Source: Entoloma clypeatum
Taxonomy: Eukaryota > Basidiomycota > Agaricomycetes > Agaricales > Entolomataceae
Length of the DNA stretch: 64,000 nt
Direction of reading: 5' to 3'
Assembly: GCA_963565915.1 (NCBI GenBank)
Contig: OY751485.1
Coordinates: forward strand, 3,286,001-3,350,000
In this document: in pieces, positions 31,900 through 43,162 of the stretch
Layout of the letters: each line of letters starts with the position of its first letter
How positions within the stretch are numbered: the first letter of the stretch is position 1
The notes under the pieces: model-generated
What the model was told of the DNA's origin: nothing
Seen by the model: only the letters and a program-made list of their open reading frames with translations
The model's database searches: none
Position numbers and translations under genes: made by a program

Positions 31900-33693
31900 C
31901 AGTCAACTCCCTCCTAACCCATAGCTCCGGTAACCCATAAACCGTGGGAACCCATAGAATTTTCGATCCACCAAGTTGGTTCGCAGGAAAATCGGACCCA
32001 AAACCCATAACTCCCTGTAAGCCATACCTTTTTGGGGCCAAAACCCATACATATGTGGGTGGGAATCAGCTTATATAATAATAATTTTCTATGTGAACTG
32101 CTGGATGAGGTCACCAACAATGTTCTTTCATGACAAATCCTCTTGGTCTTTAAAGAAGGGTTTGCAGATCTTGCAAAACCAGGTCCTAGAACAGAAATCA
32201 AGGCTCGAGTCAGACCTAAAGGCCCACAGAAAGCTCACAGAAAGTGATGAGGAGTGGTTAGATGGAGCAGGCAATCTCATTGACAAGGAGCATGTGGTGC
32301 AGAAGCTTGAACAGGCTGCAGACTATGAAAAGGGATTGGATAGATTGGATGCAAAGGATAAAGACATTGTACAAAGGCTGCAAATTCTGGGGGGTGGTGC
32401 TAAGGGAGTTACAAGCCAGAAACACAAGCGTATGACATGTCATTTTTTTCTCCCAATGTTTACTGAGTAATGAAACAGGTCCCAAAAAGGAGACAGGCGA
32501 CAAAGAGCCTGGACCAAAGAAGAAACCACACTTCATGAAGAAGGAAAATGCCACACTTGAACAGTGCATTGAGATTCTCAACTGGCATCATGCAAACAGT
32601 CAAAATCAGAGCAAGACTGCAAAGCACTTTGATCCCATCTACCCAAACCTCAGGATTAAACAGCCCCTCATTTCTTCGTGGCTGAAGGATGAGGCAAAGT
32701 GGCGAGCAGAGTGGGAGAAGAGTCATTGTGGGACGCGCACTGTGAAACGTGTTTGCCAAACAAATCACCCCCAAGTCAATGAGATGTTGTCATTGTGGGT
32801 GACAAAGGCATTGGCTGATGGAATGATTCTTACGGGTGAAGTCTTGCGACAAAAATGGGCCAGATTCACAGATCTAGCTGGAATTCCAACCGATGAGTGC
32901 CTCACTCTCAGTGATGGTTGGCTAACTTGGTTCAAAGAAAGGAATGGTTTGAAATGGAGAAAACACCATGGCAAAGCTGCGTCCATGAGTTCACAAATGG
33001 TGGAGACAGAGAGGCAACATATCCAAAAAATGATCACAGGGAGTCCTTACAAGTTGAAGGACATCTTCAACATGGATGAGACAGGCTTGTTCTGCATGTT
33101 CGTTTCCCTCTCCATCAAATACTCAATGCTAACTGGACATCTGGAACAGATTACCACCTGATTGAGGACTTGCAGATAAGAAATACTCTGGTGTGAAGGG
33201 CAAGAAGATTAGACTGACCTATGTCTTCACATCCAATGCTGATGGTTCTGAGAAGCTCCCACCATTCATTATTGGAAAGGCAGCCAAGCCATGAGCCTTC
33301 AAGAGGAGATCGGGGACCCAGCTTGGCTTTTGTTACCAAAACAACGCAAAGGCATGGATGACCGGAGTTTTGTACCAGGAATGGATATGAGAATGGGACA
33401 GGGATCTACAAGCAAAACAACATAAAATCCTCCTCTTCCAATACAACTTCTCTGGCCATATTGTTCCTGATGACCTTCAGAATATTGAAGTTCAGAATTT
33501 TGAACCGAATCTTACCGCACACATCCAGCCGAAGGATCAAGGAATCATACAATGTTTCAAAGCCCATTATCGCACCAAATACATCCACCACACTGTTGAT
33601 TGGTATGAAGCTGGTGTCACCCCTTCTCAGATCTATGAAATCAATCAACTCGAGGCCATGCGACTGGCAGATACTGCATGGCACGAAGTGGAC
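31900..33693 (+). mobile_element. pogo/Fot1-like DNA transposon, 5' half
   Basis: TIR CAGTCAACTCCCTCC preceded by TA, identical over its first bases to the end at 15650. It carries most of a transposase and breaks at GAAGTGGAC where the 5' LTR of A(+) begins. Together with 15650-16333 it makes one ~2.5-kb element split by A. Confidence 0.87.
32090..33693 (+). pseudogene. pogo-type transposase, N-terminal and DDE domains, inactive
   Basis: After an N-terminal helical part and a short probable intron (~32430-32478) come the CENP-B-type DNA-binding helices: ATLEQCIEILNWHHANSQNQ, CLTLSDGWLTWFKERNGLKW. The DDE domain follows: IFNMDETGLF (first Asp), then FSGH text where the second catalytic Asp is replaced (QYNFSGH), then QPKDQGIIQCFKAHYR (third Asp present). 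TGA codons at PPD*GLA and KP*AF replace CGA. It cuts and pastes DNA at TA sites in active relatives. Confidence 0.88.
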
Positions 33694-34166
33694 TGTAAGG
33701 GCAACCATCCGATTTCCTCAATCCGACACCTCTGACACCTCCGACCGTTGTGGTATGTCTATTATTTATATTACTATACTTTACGTTTCCTTTCATTTCC
33801 ATCTATCCTTCGACACCTCTGACCTCCGACACTTCCAACCCGTCCTCCGCATCGGAGTGCATGTCGGAGCAATGATTTATACCACCACATGCATGCTTCT
33901 GATTTACATATTCCGTTCCCATCCCTACTCCCAATCTTTGTCGTATTTCAACATTCCTCTCCTCATTTCCAATTCTTGTCGTCTATATAGCTGTCTAGCC
34001 TGCAAGGGAATCCTCAGAACTTTCTCTTTGGATTTCCCTTGCAAGGTACGCCTCGTATTGTACTTCGTAGAGTCTAATTTAACTTTGGATTTCCCTTGCA
34101 AGTCGTCCAGCGTCGGAGTCGCTTCGGAGCGCTTCGGAGTTGTTGGATCGTAAGGTCGCCCTTACA
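33694..34166 (+). repeat. 5' LTR of A(+)
   Basis: TGTAAGGGCAACC to GGTCGCCCTTACA, 473 bp; followed by GTAGAAAGTTCTC rather than a TGG-type primer site. Confidence 0.92.
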
Positions 34167-34240
34167 GTAGAAAGTTCTCTCTAAACAGACCGGGTACAAA
34201 TTGTACCGTTGAAGCCATTCCACGCTTCGGAGTTGACAAC

Positions 34241-35506
34241 ATGGACTCGAGTCCGCCCTCCTCTGATTCTGGTACATCTGACACCCCTTCCGATCCCTCT
34301 TCCCACCATTCTGCCTACCACTCTGTAACTGGTGACTCCATATCACACATAGAAATGGACAACCCCGAATGTCTTGCTGTGCTTGAACGCGAGTTCCAGG
34401 AACACCGCCAGACCCTCACCAACATTACCGCTCAACTTGAACAACTTATCCATGCCACTATTCCACCTGTTCCCATTCCCAATCCCGACCCGATTCCCCC
34501 TCCAGTGGAGGCCCCAGTTCCAGCCTTCCCGCCAGCCCTGATCGCACCTGCCAATCCAGGTATGCGTCAGGCCAAACCCACAACTCCGTCGGACTTTGAC
34601 AGAGCACATACCACTGGTTGGACTTTTCTTAATTCTTGCAAACTATATATGGGACTGGTTCCGGAGCAGTTTGCAGATGATCATGCTAGGATCTATTGGG
34701 TGCTTTCCTTCATGAAGAGTGGACGTGCTGCGTGCTTTGCCAACCGCATCATCCGACAAGAGCATCGGACCGGAGCTCCATGTCACCAGACCTGGGTGCA
34801 GTTCCGAACCGCATTCATCACTCCGAAAAACGAAGAACAAGATGCACGGCTCATTCTTGAGGGAGAAGCCTATTACCAAGGTAGTTGGGATGTGGAGGCT
34901 TATATTGACGACTTCAAGGAAAAGGCTGGGTACACCGAAGGAACGAACATAGTACTTAAGTTCCGACATGGCCTCCGATCCGACATCCAATCCAAAATTG
35001 CAACACTAACTTTCGGACGACCCGCGGATGACAACCCGGATGCCTGGTATGCAGCCGCACGAGTCAATGACAATAATCAAATTGCCAATAAAGCTTTCAA
35101 GTCCACAGTTCTGACACGCCCAAACCCTTTCCACACTGCTCCAACTGCACCGAAGGCAGCGGCAGGATCTGTATTTCCCCAACCTTTCATCCCCTATATT
35201 CTGCGTGCACCTCTGACAGTCATTGCTCCGACTCTGACCGTCCGCGACCCCAATGCGATGGATATCAATGCCTCTCACGTCAGGGGCAAGAATGCCAATG
35301 TATGCTTCAGATGTGGTAAGACTGGTCATTTCAGTCGCGAGTGTCCGCTCCGATTCGACGTCCGATTCATGACGTTGGACAAACAGGAGGAGTACATGAT
35401 GGACCAACTAGCCGCTAAAGATGCAGTGGCATCTACCTCCAATGTTGCTGGAGCATCGGAGCAAGCAGAAGACAAACAAGAGGATTTTTCCCCCGACAAT
35501 GAGTGA
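34241..35506 (+). CDS. A(+) gag (capsid and nucleocapsid), open
   Basis: Uninterrupted 421-residue gag: an acidic Ser/Thr-rich start (MDSSPPSSDSGTSDTPSD), a Pro-rich linker, the capsid (LYMGLVPEQFADDHARIYWV; FRTAFITPKNEEQDARLI; GSWDVEAYIDDFKEKAGY), and one CCHC knuckle, CFRCGKTGHFSREC. The acidic tail ends EDFSPDNE. It packages the element RNA into virus-like particles. It is open although pol in the same copy is broken. Confidence 0.93.
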   Translation: MDSSPPSSDSGTSDTPSDPSSHHSAYHSVTGDSISHIEMDNPECLAVLEREFQEHRQTLTNITAQLEQLIHATIPPVPIPNPDPIPPPVEAPVPAFPPALIAPANPGMRQAKPTTPSDFDRAHTTGWTFLNSCKLYMGLVPEQFADDHARIYWVLSFMKSGRAACFANRIIRQEHRTGAPCHQTWVQFRTAFITPKNEEQDARLILEGEAYYQGSWDVEAYIDDFKEKAGYTEGTNIVLKFRHGLRSDIQSKIATLTFGRPADDNPDAWYAAARVNDNNQIANKAFKSTVLTRPNPFHTAPTAPKAAAGSVFPQPFIPYILRAPLTVIAPTLTVRDPNAMDINASHVRGKNANVCFRCGKTGHFSRECPLRFDVRFMTLDKQEEYMMDQLAAKDAVASTSNVAGASEQAEDKQEDFSPDNE

Positions 35507-35511
35507 ATGGT

Positions 35512-36741
35512 GTGCCCTTGTTGTCCACTAGCAATCATTATGCTTCCTTGTCTATAGATGAATCAGATTTTACTTCTTCTCCCTATGACTCGGCACAGAA
35601 TGAACCCTCAGTCACACCTACCCCGACTCTGAAAGTCGTCCGACCCCGACTCCGAAAATGGAAATGACAACTTCCGAAAAAATACATCCTGGCCTCTGAT
35701 GGCTCCGACAACGCTATTGAACTAGATGTTGTTCTGGAGACAATGGACACCAAGGATACCCTTTCACAAAAGGCTCTCCTCGATAGCAGAGCAACTGGCT
35801 CTTTCATTGACCGCTCCCTGGTAGAGAAACATCAACTCAGTACCCAAAGGCTACAACGTGCAATCCCTGTCTACAATGTCGACAGTACTCTGAACGACGC
35901 CGGAGCAATATCGGAGGTCCTGGATGTTATACTCCGATATCAGGATCACACAGAGCAGACCCAGCTCGCTGTAACTGGACTGGGAAAGCAGGATATTGTA
36001 CTTGGATTCACGTGGCTCAAGAAGCACAATCCCGAGGTAGATTGAACCTCCGGGGAGGTGAGAATGAGTCGCTGTCCCCCTCGCTGTCAGACTTGCCATC
36101 AGGAGGCCATTCAGGAGCGGAAGGTCCGCAAATTCGAGCAGGCACATATCCGCACTTGTTGGATGGGTCCGACGCCAGATGCTGGATTAGCGGAGGAAGC
36201 CCCGCAAGGCCCTTGGGTGGAAGATGTAAGCGAGGACAAAGAACAATCATTGGATGAGCCGTTGGAAGATGATGTGGAGGAGGAAGACGAGTTCGAAGAG
36301 GGAGATTGCCTCTTCATCAGAGCCCTACCTCCGACATCGGAATTCGTCTGAGCATCATCAACTACCTCACAACGCCTATCAGAGGTGTTCCTCCAAAATC
36401 AGAAACCCAAGTCTTTTCGCAATTCTGTACCTAATCACTTACATGATTTTGAAGATGTATTTTCCAAGACCTCCTTCGACAATCTGCCAGAGGAACGTGT
36501 GTGGGACCATGCCATTGAGCTGATCCCCGACGCAACTCCGACAGGTTGCAAGGTGTATCCGCTCGCTCCGAAGGAACAGAAGGAACTTGATGCATTCTTG
36601 GAAGAAAATCTGGCCACTGGTTGGATCCGACCTTCAAAATCTCTGATGGCCTCTCCAGTCTTTTTCATCAAGAAGGACGGTTCCCTCCAACTTGTTCAGG
36701 ATTATTGATCGCTCAATTCCAAGACTATCAAAAACAAGTAC
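35512..36741 (+). pseudogene. A(+) pol start: protease and beginning of RT
   Basis: Protease region with ALLDSRATGSFIDRSLVEKH, where the family D-S-G-A-T motif has Gly changed to Arg next to the catalytic Asp, so the enzyme is probably dead. Then VVLGFTWLKKHNPEV and RT start: ERVWDHAIELIPDATPTG, TGWIRPSKSLMASPVFF. Stops include TGA at RKWK* (CGA in the A(-) copy). Cut at AGTAC by element B. Confidence 0.9.
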
Positions 36742-37242
36742 TGTTAAGAACTGATCGACAAAACGTCGGAGCTACGTCGGACGCGTCGGAAGGTCGGAAG
36801 GTCGGAGCGCGTGCAACGTAGGGGCAAGGACTTGGCTTCAACTTGTGTGTTGCGCCCTCGCTAATACGTTGGTGTCCTTATTTCGGAGGATCGGAGGATC
36901 GGAGGATCAGAGGTCGGAGGTCGGACTCAAGTTAAGAGTCGGAAAGAGGACGGGAGGTATGATGTCGAATCTAAGTTGATATTCAAACTGAAGCTAATAC
37001 ACGATTCTACATAAGTTTAAATACTATGTCGGAGGACGTGTGGCTTCGTCGGAGTCGGATAACGAGTGGCTGTCGGAGATTCTTAACATAAGTAAAATGA
37101 TCGGATGTAAGTAATGTACGTAGTAATGAGATTCATAACAGTAAGTATGCATAATAAGTATTAGTCAAAATGTCGGAGGTGTCGGAGGTGTCGGAGGTGT
37201 CGGGATTGGTCGGAAATCGTCGGAATGGATCGGAATGTAACA
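36742..37242 (-). repeat. 3' LTR of B (left on + strand)
   Basis: 501 bp, TGTTAAGAACTG to GGAATGTAACA as read on +. Contains roughly two dozen TCGGA copies, including runs of GTCGGAGGT. Confidence 0.93.
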
Positions 37243-37410
37243 GTATTTCCCCCTTAGGGCCGAACCCATGAGGCCTAAGGACCTAGGTGGTCGGTGCGCG
37301 TGAACTGCGTCATGTGATGCGTTGGTTGAAAATACCGTCTGAGTGGTTCTTTCTTCTTGTTCCCCCATTCTTTTTTTTTCGTTTTAAAACTCTTCCGAAA
37401 ACCCCTCAAT

Positions 37411-38160
37411 ATGTCGGCATCCGATTTTCAAAAGGAGATGGAGGCGCTGCAGACTAAGCTCGCGGAGGTGGAGGCGAAAAAGCGAGCAGCGGAGGAGGAG
37501 GCTGCGAGGAAGGCTGAGGAGAAGCGGAGAGCGGAGGAAGAGAGGACTGCGGAGGCGGCGCGATTAGCGGAGGAGATGCGGGTAGCGGAGGAGATGCGTC
37601 GGGTGTCGGAGCTGACGGCTCAGAAGAGGGCCGATGAAGTGGCCGCTGCGCAAGGCACATCGAGCAAGGGGTCGGGGGAGCCGCAGGCGGAGAAGAAGAA
37701 GAAGACGACGAAGAAGAGGAAGGTGGAGGAAGTGAAGGGAACGGTGAAGGTGGTTAAGGGGAAGAAAAAGGCGTCGGAGATGCCGTCGGAGAGTGGGTCG
37801 GAGGACACCGTCTTGGGTGTCCTCAAGATGATACTGGCGGAGACGAGGCAGGTGAGGCGACTGCTAACAGCAGTCGAAGGCTCGGTGAACACCGAGTACC
37901 AACCCAAGTCGCCGGAGGTGTCGGAGGAAGGGTCGGAGTCGGAGATGGATACGGCGGAGGAGACGCACGAGTTGAGACTGGAGAAGAGGATTGCGAGAAG
38001 GATTAGGAAGGACATGGTGAATAGGAAAAGGTTGGAGTTGCCGGAGCTGTCGGACGATTCCGACATGTCGATTTCGGAGCCGTCGGAGAAGGCGGAGTCG
38101 GGTAAGGAGGAGTCGGACAAGGAGGAGGGTCCGTCGAACAAGAAACAACGTACTAAGTAG
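37411..38160 (+). CDS. Accessory ORF of element B on the opposite strand, coiled-coil and basic
   Basis: 249 codons from MSASDFQKEMEALQTKLAEV, opposite to gag and pol, convergent with pol (stops 28 bp apart). Residues ~5-100 are an extreme E/K/R/A coiled coil (KRAAEEEAARKAEEKRRAEE). Then a Lys-rich, likely nuclear-import patch (EKKKKTTKKRKVEE), a short hydrophobic helix (VLGVLKMILAETRQVRRLL), acidic Ser clusters and the tail SNKKQRTK. An upstream in-frame ATG exists at 37357. A pyrimidine-rich tract precedes it; the reversed LTR could supply a promoter. The counterpart in B2 (50468-50767) keeps position, orientation and tail. No family recognised. Confidence 0.75.
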   Translation: MSASDFQKEMEALQTKLAEVEAKKRAAEEEAARKAEEKRRAEEERTAEAARLAEEMRVAEEMRRVSELTAQKRADEVAAAQGTSSKGSGEPQAEKKKKTTKKRKVEEVKGTVKVVKGKKKASEMPSESGSEDTVLGVLKMILAETRQVRRLLTAVEGSVNTEYQPKSPEVSEEGSESEMDTAEETHELRLEKRIARRIRKDMVNRKRLELPELSDDSDMSISEPSEKAESGKEESDKEEGPSNKKQRTK

Positions 38161-38188
38161 ATAGAAATAGTACTTGTTTTTTCTTGTT

Positions 38189-41100
38189 TCAGAGCGATGT
38201 GAGCGGACCCGGTTTGTCGGGATAAGCGGAGTGAAAGTCGGAGACAAGCTCGGGGGCGTTTTCCAATTCATTGGCTGGTAGCCAAGAGAATTCTTCATCA
38301 GTGTTTTCATATCCTAACCAACGGACGAAATATAGTAGCTTGCAGCTACGTCGTCGGTCGATCTTTGAGTCGACTATTTCAGCGATCTCGTACTCAAGTT
38401 CTCCGTCAATGTCAATCGGAGGAGGCGGAGGTTGGGTCCGATTCGGAATGGTGTTCGGAGTTGCGGGTTCAAGCATGGAGACGTGGTAGACGGGGTGAAC
38501 ACCGCGGAATGTGTCGGGGAGTCGGAGGGTAAAGGAGTGTGTGCCGGGTTGTGCAATGATCTCGTATGGTCCCAAGTACTTTTCTGAGAGTTTCTTGGAT
38601 GGGCGTGTTGTGCGGAAGAACTGTGCTTTGACGAAAACCTGCTGTCCGACAGAAAATGTCGGAGGTGCGATCCGATTATTGTCGGAGGACTTCTGGTAGC
38701 GTCGTTGGGCGTCGGAGATGGTGGCTTTCAGTTCTTGGTGAAGTTCGTCTAAGTCGGTCACAAAGGATCGGGCTCGGGAAGAGGCGAGGTCTCGTTCCGG
38801 GTGAACAGTAATGTTCGGATGGTAACCTTTGTTAGCAAAGAAGGGAGATATGCCAGTGGTAGCACTAGGTGCGTTGTTGTACGCGAACTCCGCAATCGGA
38901 AGGAGAGCGGACCAGTTGTCCTGTTGGTAGTTGCAGAATATCCGCAAGTACTGTTCGAGGGTCTGGTTAGTGCGTTCGGTTTGGCCATCGCCTTCGGGGT
39001 GGTAACCGGAGGTGAAGTGGAGGGTCATGTTTAGAGCCTTTCCGAGAGATCGGAAGAATCGGGAGACGAATTTGGGGCCGCGGTCGGAGGTGATATGTTC
39101 GGGGACGCCGTGTTTAGAGAAGACATGCAATACGAAGAGTACGGCAAGGTCTTCGGAGGTGCAGTGAATTGTTGTCGGAATGAAAATAGTTTGTTTCGTT
39201 AATCAGTCAACGATAACGAGGATTGAATCAAAGTTGTCGGAGGTCGGAAGGGTCTCGATGAAATCCATTGAGATAGAATTCCAAGGACGTTCGGGGATCG
39301 GAAGCTGTTTGAGTAGGCCGTAAGGCTTGTGTCTTTGTGGCTTCGATCGCATGCAAGTGGTACATGACTTGCAATAGTGTTTAACGAAATCTCGTATTCC
39401 GGGCCAGGTATAATCACGCTGAATGAGACTGAGTGTCTTGTTCTGACCTGGGTGTCCAGCAAGCATATGATCGTGCTTGTGCTGTAGGACTCGGAGTCGA
39501 AGGTCGTCGGAGTCGGGAACGTATATCCGATTGTCATGTCGGAGGAAACCATCGGGGTTGAGAGACCAGCGGGGTTTAGGATTTTTAGAAAGAGTGTCGT
39601 AAAGAGTGTCGGAAGGGAGTGCTGTGAGTATGTCGTGGTGAAGCTTTTCTGTGTCCATGATAATGGTTGCACGGAGGACGGGCTCAAGGAGTTGAGTCGC
39701 GCGAACTGAAGCGGAGAGCTGTTCTTGCGAAAAGACTGGTCGGAGGTTGGTCGGATTGATGTCGACGTAGTCGCTATTTCCCCCTTTAGGATAGACATCC
39801 CAACGTCTAGTTAGAGAGTCAGGTTTAGTTCCCAATCGGCCGGGGCGGAATCGGATGACGAGGTTGAACTGAGAAAGGTATTCCGACCATCGGACTTGTC
39901 GGCGTGAAAGAACTTTGGTGGTGGCAAAATACTCGAGATTTTTGTGGTCGGTAACGACGTCAATCGGAGTACCGGAGCCTTCGAGGTAATGGCGCCAAAT
40001 TTTAAACGCTTCGTAGATGGCAAGAAGTTCCTTATCGTGGGTGTCATAGTTTACTTCGGGAGCCGTGAAGGTGCGGGAATGGAATGCGACGGGGTGGACT
40101 TCATTGTCGGAGGTGACTATCGACAGAATAGCCGCTAGGGCATAGTCGGATGCGTCGGTTTCGACAATTATCGGAGAGTCGGGGATCCAGTGTGTCAGGA
40201 TCGGAGCGGTGGTAAATGCCTTTTTCAGGTCATTAAAAGCGGTTCGAGCGTCGTCGGAGAACAGCCAAGTGGCATGTTTCCTGGTTAAACGAGTGAGTGG
40301 AATAGTGATGTTGGAATAGAATGGAATGAAACGTCAGTAAAAGTTTGCAAAACCTAAAAAGGACTGGACGTCCTTCACTCTGCGCGGTTCAGGCCAATCC
40401 TGAATAATCTTGACTTTCGCTTCCGACATTTTGAGTCCGTCGGGAGAAAGGATAAATCCAAGATATTCTACAGTTTCGGCAGAGAAATCGCACTTGTCGG
40501 CGCGGGCGTAAAGACCATGTTGTCGGAGTCGTCGGAGGACTTCTCGGACATGTTTTTTGTGTTCCTCGGGGTTGTCGGAGTAGATCAGGATGTCGTCGAG
40601 GTAAACGGTAACGCAGTTGTCCAGAAGGTCGGAGAAGATGTCGTTCATAAAACGTTGAAAGGCTGCAGGTGCGTTAGACAATCCGAATGGCATGACTAAC
40701 CATTCAAATGATCCATAGCGAGTGCGGAATGCAGTTTTCCATTCATCACCTTCAGCGATGCGGACTAGGTGGTATGCGTGTCGGAGGTCTATGGTGGTAT
40801 AAACGCGTGCTTTTCCGGCAGTGGCTAAGAGGTCGGAGATGAGCGGAAGTGGGTATCGGTCCTTCTTCGTGATTTTGTTCAGGCCTCGGTAGTCGACGCA
40901 TAGTCGGAGTGATCCATCTTTCTTTTGGACGAAGAGGATCGGAGCGCCGTGAGGTGAACTAGAAGGTTTGATGAAACCGATATTGAGGTGCTCATCGATG
41001 AAGTCTCGGAGGGATCCAAGTTCGGATTGCGAGAGTGAGTACATCGGACCAATCGGAGGGGAAGTACCTTCCTCCAAATTGATTTTGAGGTCGTACGGTC

Positions 41101-41830
41101 GGTGGGGTGCAAGGGTGTCGGCTTTTTTCTTACTGAATACATCAGCAAAATCGTGGTATTCCTCGGGTATGCCAGAGAGGTCGGGAGCGTCGTCGGAGAC
41201 AGACGCGGAATTGGCGGAGATGTCGGAGAGGTGAACGCGGAAAGCGTATGCCCCAGGAGCTTTACATGCATGGAGATATGCGGCTGCATTGACCATGGTA
41301 ATCTGTGGCGGGTCGGAGGTGTTCGGAGTGAGCGGATCGGAGGTGCCCATCGGAGAGGGCGGACACTGCAGAGGTGGCGGAGCTGCCTCAGCAGTCGACG
41401 TCGGAGTCGGACTCGGAGTGTCGGGTAACGTAGAACGGAATAAGATACTGCCCAATACCCAGTCAATCAACGGATTGTAGCGGGTGAGCCAGTTGTGTCC
41501 TAGAACCAAATTACAAGACGAATCGAGGGTTGTCACGTAAAATGCGACGGTCAGAAGTTCACCGGAAGGAAATCGGAGAGGAAGATCGATAGATTGTGTG
41601 ATATACGTATTTGAAGAACCGTCAAAAAGTTTCAAAACCATAGGTGAAGGAATCGGAGTCGGAGATAAGTTTAAAGAAGAAATAAATCTGGTATCTGCGA
41701 AGCAATGTGTAGAACCAGAATCAATAAGAGTCTTTATCGGAAGAGAATCAGAAAAGGTCGGAGATATCAAATCAATACATAGAGAGTTCGGATTTGAGAG
41801 AGCGGACGCATTGAGTCGGAGGGTTTCCAA
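38189..41830 (-). pseudogene. B pol: protease, RT, RNase H, integrase, chromodomain; two TGA stops
   Basis: Starts METLRLNASALSNPNSLC. Protease TLIDSGSTHCFADTRF (intact DSG), then LVLGHNWLTRYNPLIDW. RT: GFIKPSSSPHGAPILFVQKK, VDYRGLNKITKKDRYPLPLI and active site VTVYLDDILIYS. RNase H: VETDASDYALAAILS and KNLEYFATTKVLSRRQVRW. Integrase: HKHDHMLAGHPGQNKTLS, ITSDRGPKFVSRFFRSLG and SGYHPEGDGQTERTNQ. Chromodomain ELEYEIAEIVDSKIDRRRSC with RWLGYENTDEEFSWLP. Only two breaks, TGA after GFANFY (~40334) and after ILVIVD (~39203), both at expected CGA Arg codons; otherwise intact. Confidence 0.94.
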
Positions 41831-41889
41831 AGGTGCACGAAAGGAGTCAACGCAATCCCCAGTACGTGCTGGAATCTGAGGACTGCTTA

Positions 41890-43116
41890 CTATTTTTTTG
41901 ACTCGGTCGTCTTCTCCGATTTGTCCTCAGCTTGGGCCGCGCGGGCTTTTGCTTTGGCGTTAGAAGACGATTTCTTCGAGCAGTCGGAAGCCCGATGACC
42001 AACGTTGCCGCAAAACATGCATAAATTATTGTCAAATCGTCGTTGGCGTTCTTGGGGAGTTAATTTCCCATCTTTGCCAAGTTTGTCGGAGAGGGCGGAT
42101 TTCGGAGAGGTGGATGACGATTTTTGTTGTTGTTGCGAGTTGGGTTTAGACGATGAGGAGTTGTTGTTGGAGGATGATGAAGCGGGGGTCTGTTTTTTGT
42201 CGGATTTGTCGGATTTGTCGGATTTCGGAGTAGATTTGTCGGAGGAGCGCGATTTCTCGTGTTGACGTTCCCAGTAGCGAGCATCAATGTTATGGGCCAT
42301 TACTTTCAACTCGGCGAGAGTTTTTGGTTTGGGAAAAGTCCCCAAAACGTCCTTGATGCGTTCCGCTAAACCGGTATAGTACCGATATCGGAGCGCGCCA
42401 TCATCCCACTGCGTGCGAGCGGAAAGACGTTTGAAGTCCACGTTGTAACGTAGGATCTTCTGATTGTCGCGCATCCGAAGGTGATCCAGGCTATCCTCTG
42501 CTTCTCCGGTCAGATCGATAGGTCCGAATTCGGATCGGAGGATGTGCACAAAGGTGGACCAGTCGTCCAACCAGACAGAGTCGTCGTCGGACTCTCCCAA
42601 GAGGGTGGGCTCAAACCATTCGAGCGCGGTTCCTCGGAGGTATGACAGAGCGAAACTGACTTTGTTATCATCGTCATCAAAAACGGGGTTGTTTCGGAAA
42701 TATAGCGTGCATTGTGCGAGGAAACTGGTGAGTTTCCGAGAGTCGGAACCGTCAAAAGTGTCGGGTTCCTTCGATTTCTTTTTCGGAGTTTTCGGAGTCT
42801 CTCTACGTCGGAGCTCCTGCGTCATAAGCATAATTGCTTCGGCGAGGTTTGGAGTTTGCTCGCGACGGAAAGGATTGTTATCGTCAAAAGGAGAGGTCGG
42901 CGATTTAAAAGGACGGAATTCTTCAGGAATCGGAGGTCCTTGTGTCTGAGGTGTTCGGAGATGAGGTGTCGGAGATATGGGGTCAGGTTTGGGTGCAGAT
43001 TCTTCTGCGGGAATATCTTGGAACGTATGTAGAAATGTCGCCCTGGTGTCCTGCAGGTTTGAAGCTTCCGCTGCGGCTGCTGCTGCGCGGGAGTTCTGTG
43101 TGTTGCGGGCTGCCAT
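41890..43116 (-). CDS. B gag, open
   Basis: 408 residues: Ala-rich start (MAARNTQNSRAAAAAAEASN), capsid with EPDTFDGSDSRKLTSFLAQC, SFALSYLRGTALEWFEPTLL and IDLTGEAEDSLDHLRMRDNQ, then a Lys/Ser/Gln-rich low-complexity stretch and one CCHC knuckle, CMFCGNVGHRASDC, and a basic tail. Belongs to the Ty3/Gypsy retrotrans_gag family. It lies 59 bp upstream of pol in a separate frame. Confidence 0.94.
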   Translation of the reverse strand: MAARNTQNSRAAAAAAEASNLQDTRATFLHTFQDIPAEESAPKPDPISPTPHLRTPQTQGPPIPEEFRPFKSPTSPFDDNNPFRREQTPNLAEAIMLMTQELRRRETPKTPKKKSKEPDTFDGSDSRKLTSFLAQCTLYFRNNPVFDDDDNKVSFALSYLRGTALEWFEPTLLGESDDDSVWLDDWSTFVHILRSEFGPIDLTGEAEDSLDHLRMRDNQKILRYNVDFKRLSARTQWDDGALRYRYYTGLAERIKDVLGTFPKPKTLAELKVMAHNIDARYWERQHEKSRSSDKSTPKSDKSDKSDKKQTPASSSSNNNSSSSKPNSQQQQKSSSTSPKSALSDKLGKDGKLTPQERQRRFDNNLCMFCGNVGHRASDCSKKSSSNAKAKARAAQAEDKSEKTTESKK

Positions 43117-43162
43117 AACTGGAATTTGAAATACGGATAAGCGAGTGGCAGTTTGAATATAC

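Noticed and set aside
35664..36720. Stops in A(+) pol as possible programmed readthrough
   Set aside because: Related copies have CGA at the comparable sites, so these are point mutations.
37180..37205. Regular GTCGGAGGT repeats considered as a CRISPR-like array
   Set aside because: Direct tandem repeats without spacers, in a eukaryotic LTR.
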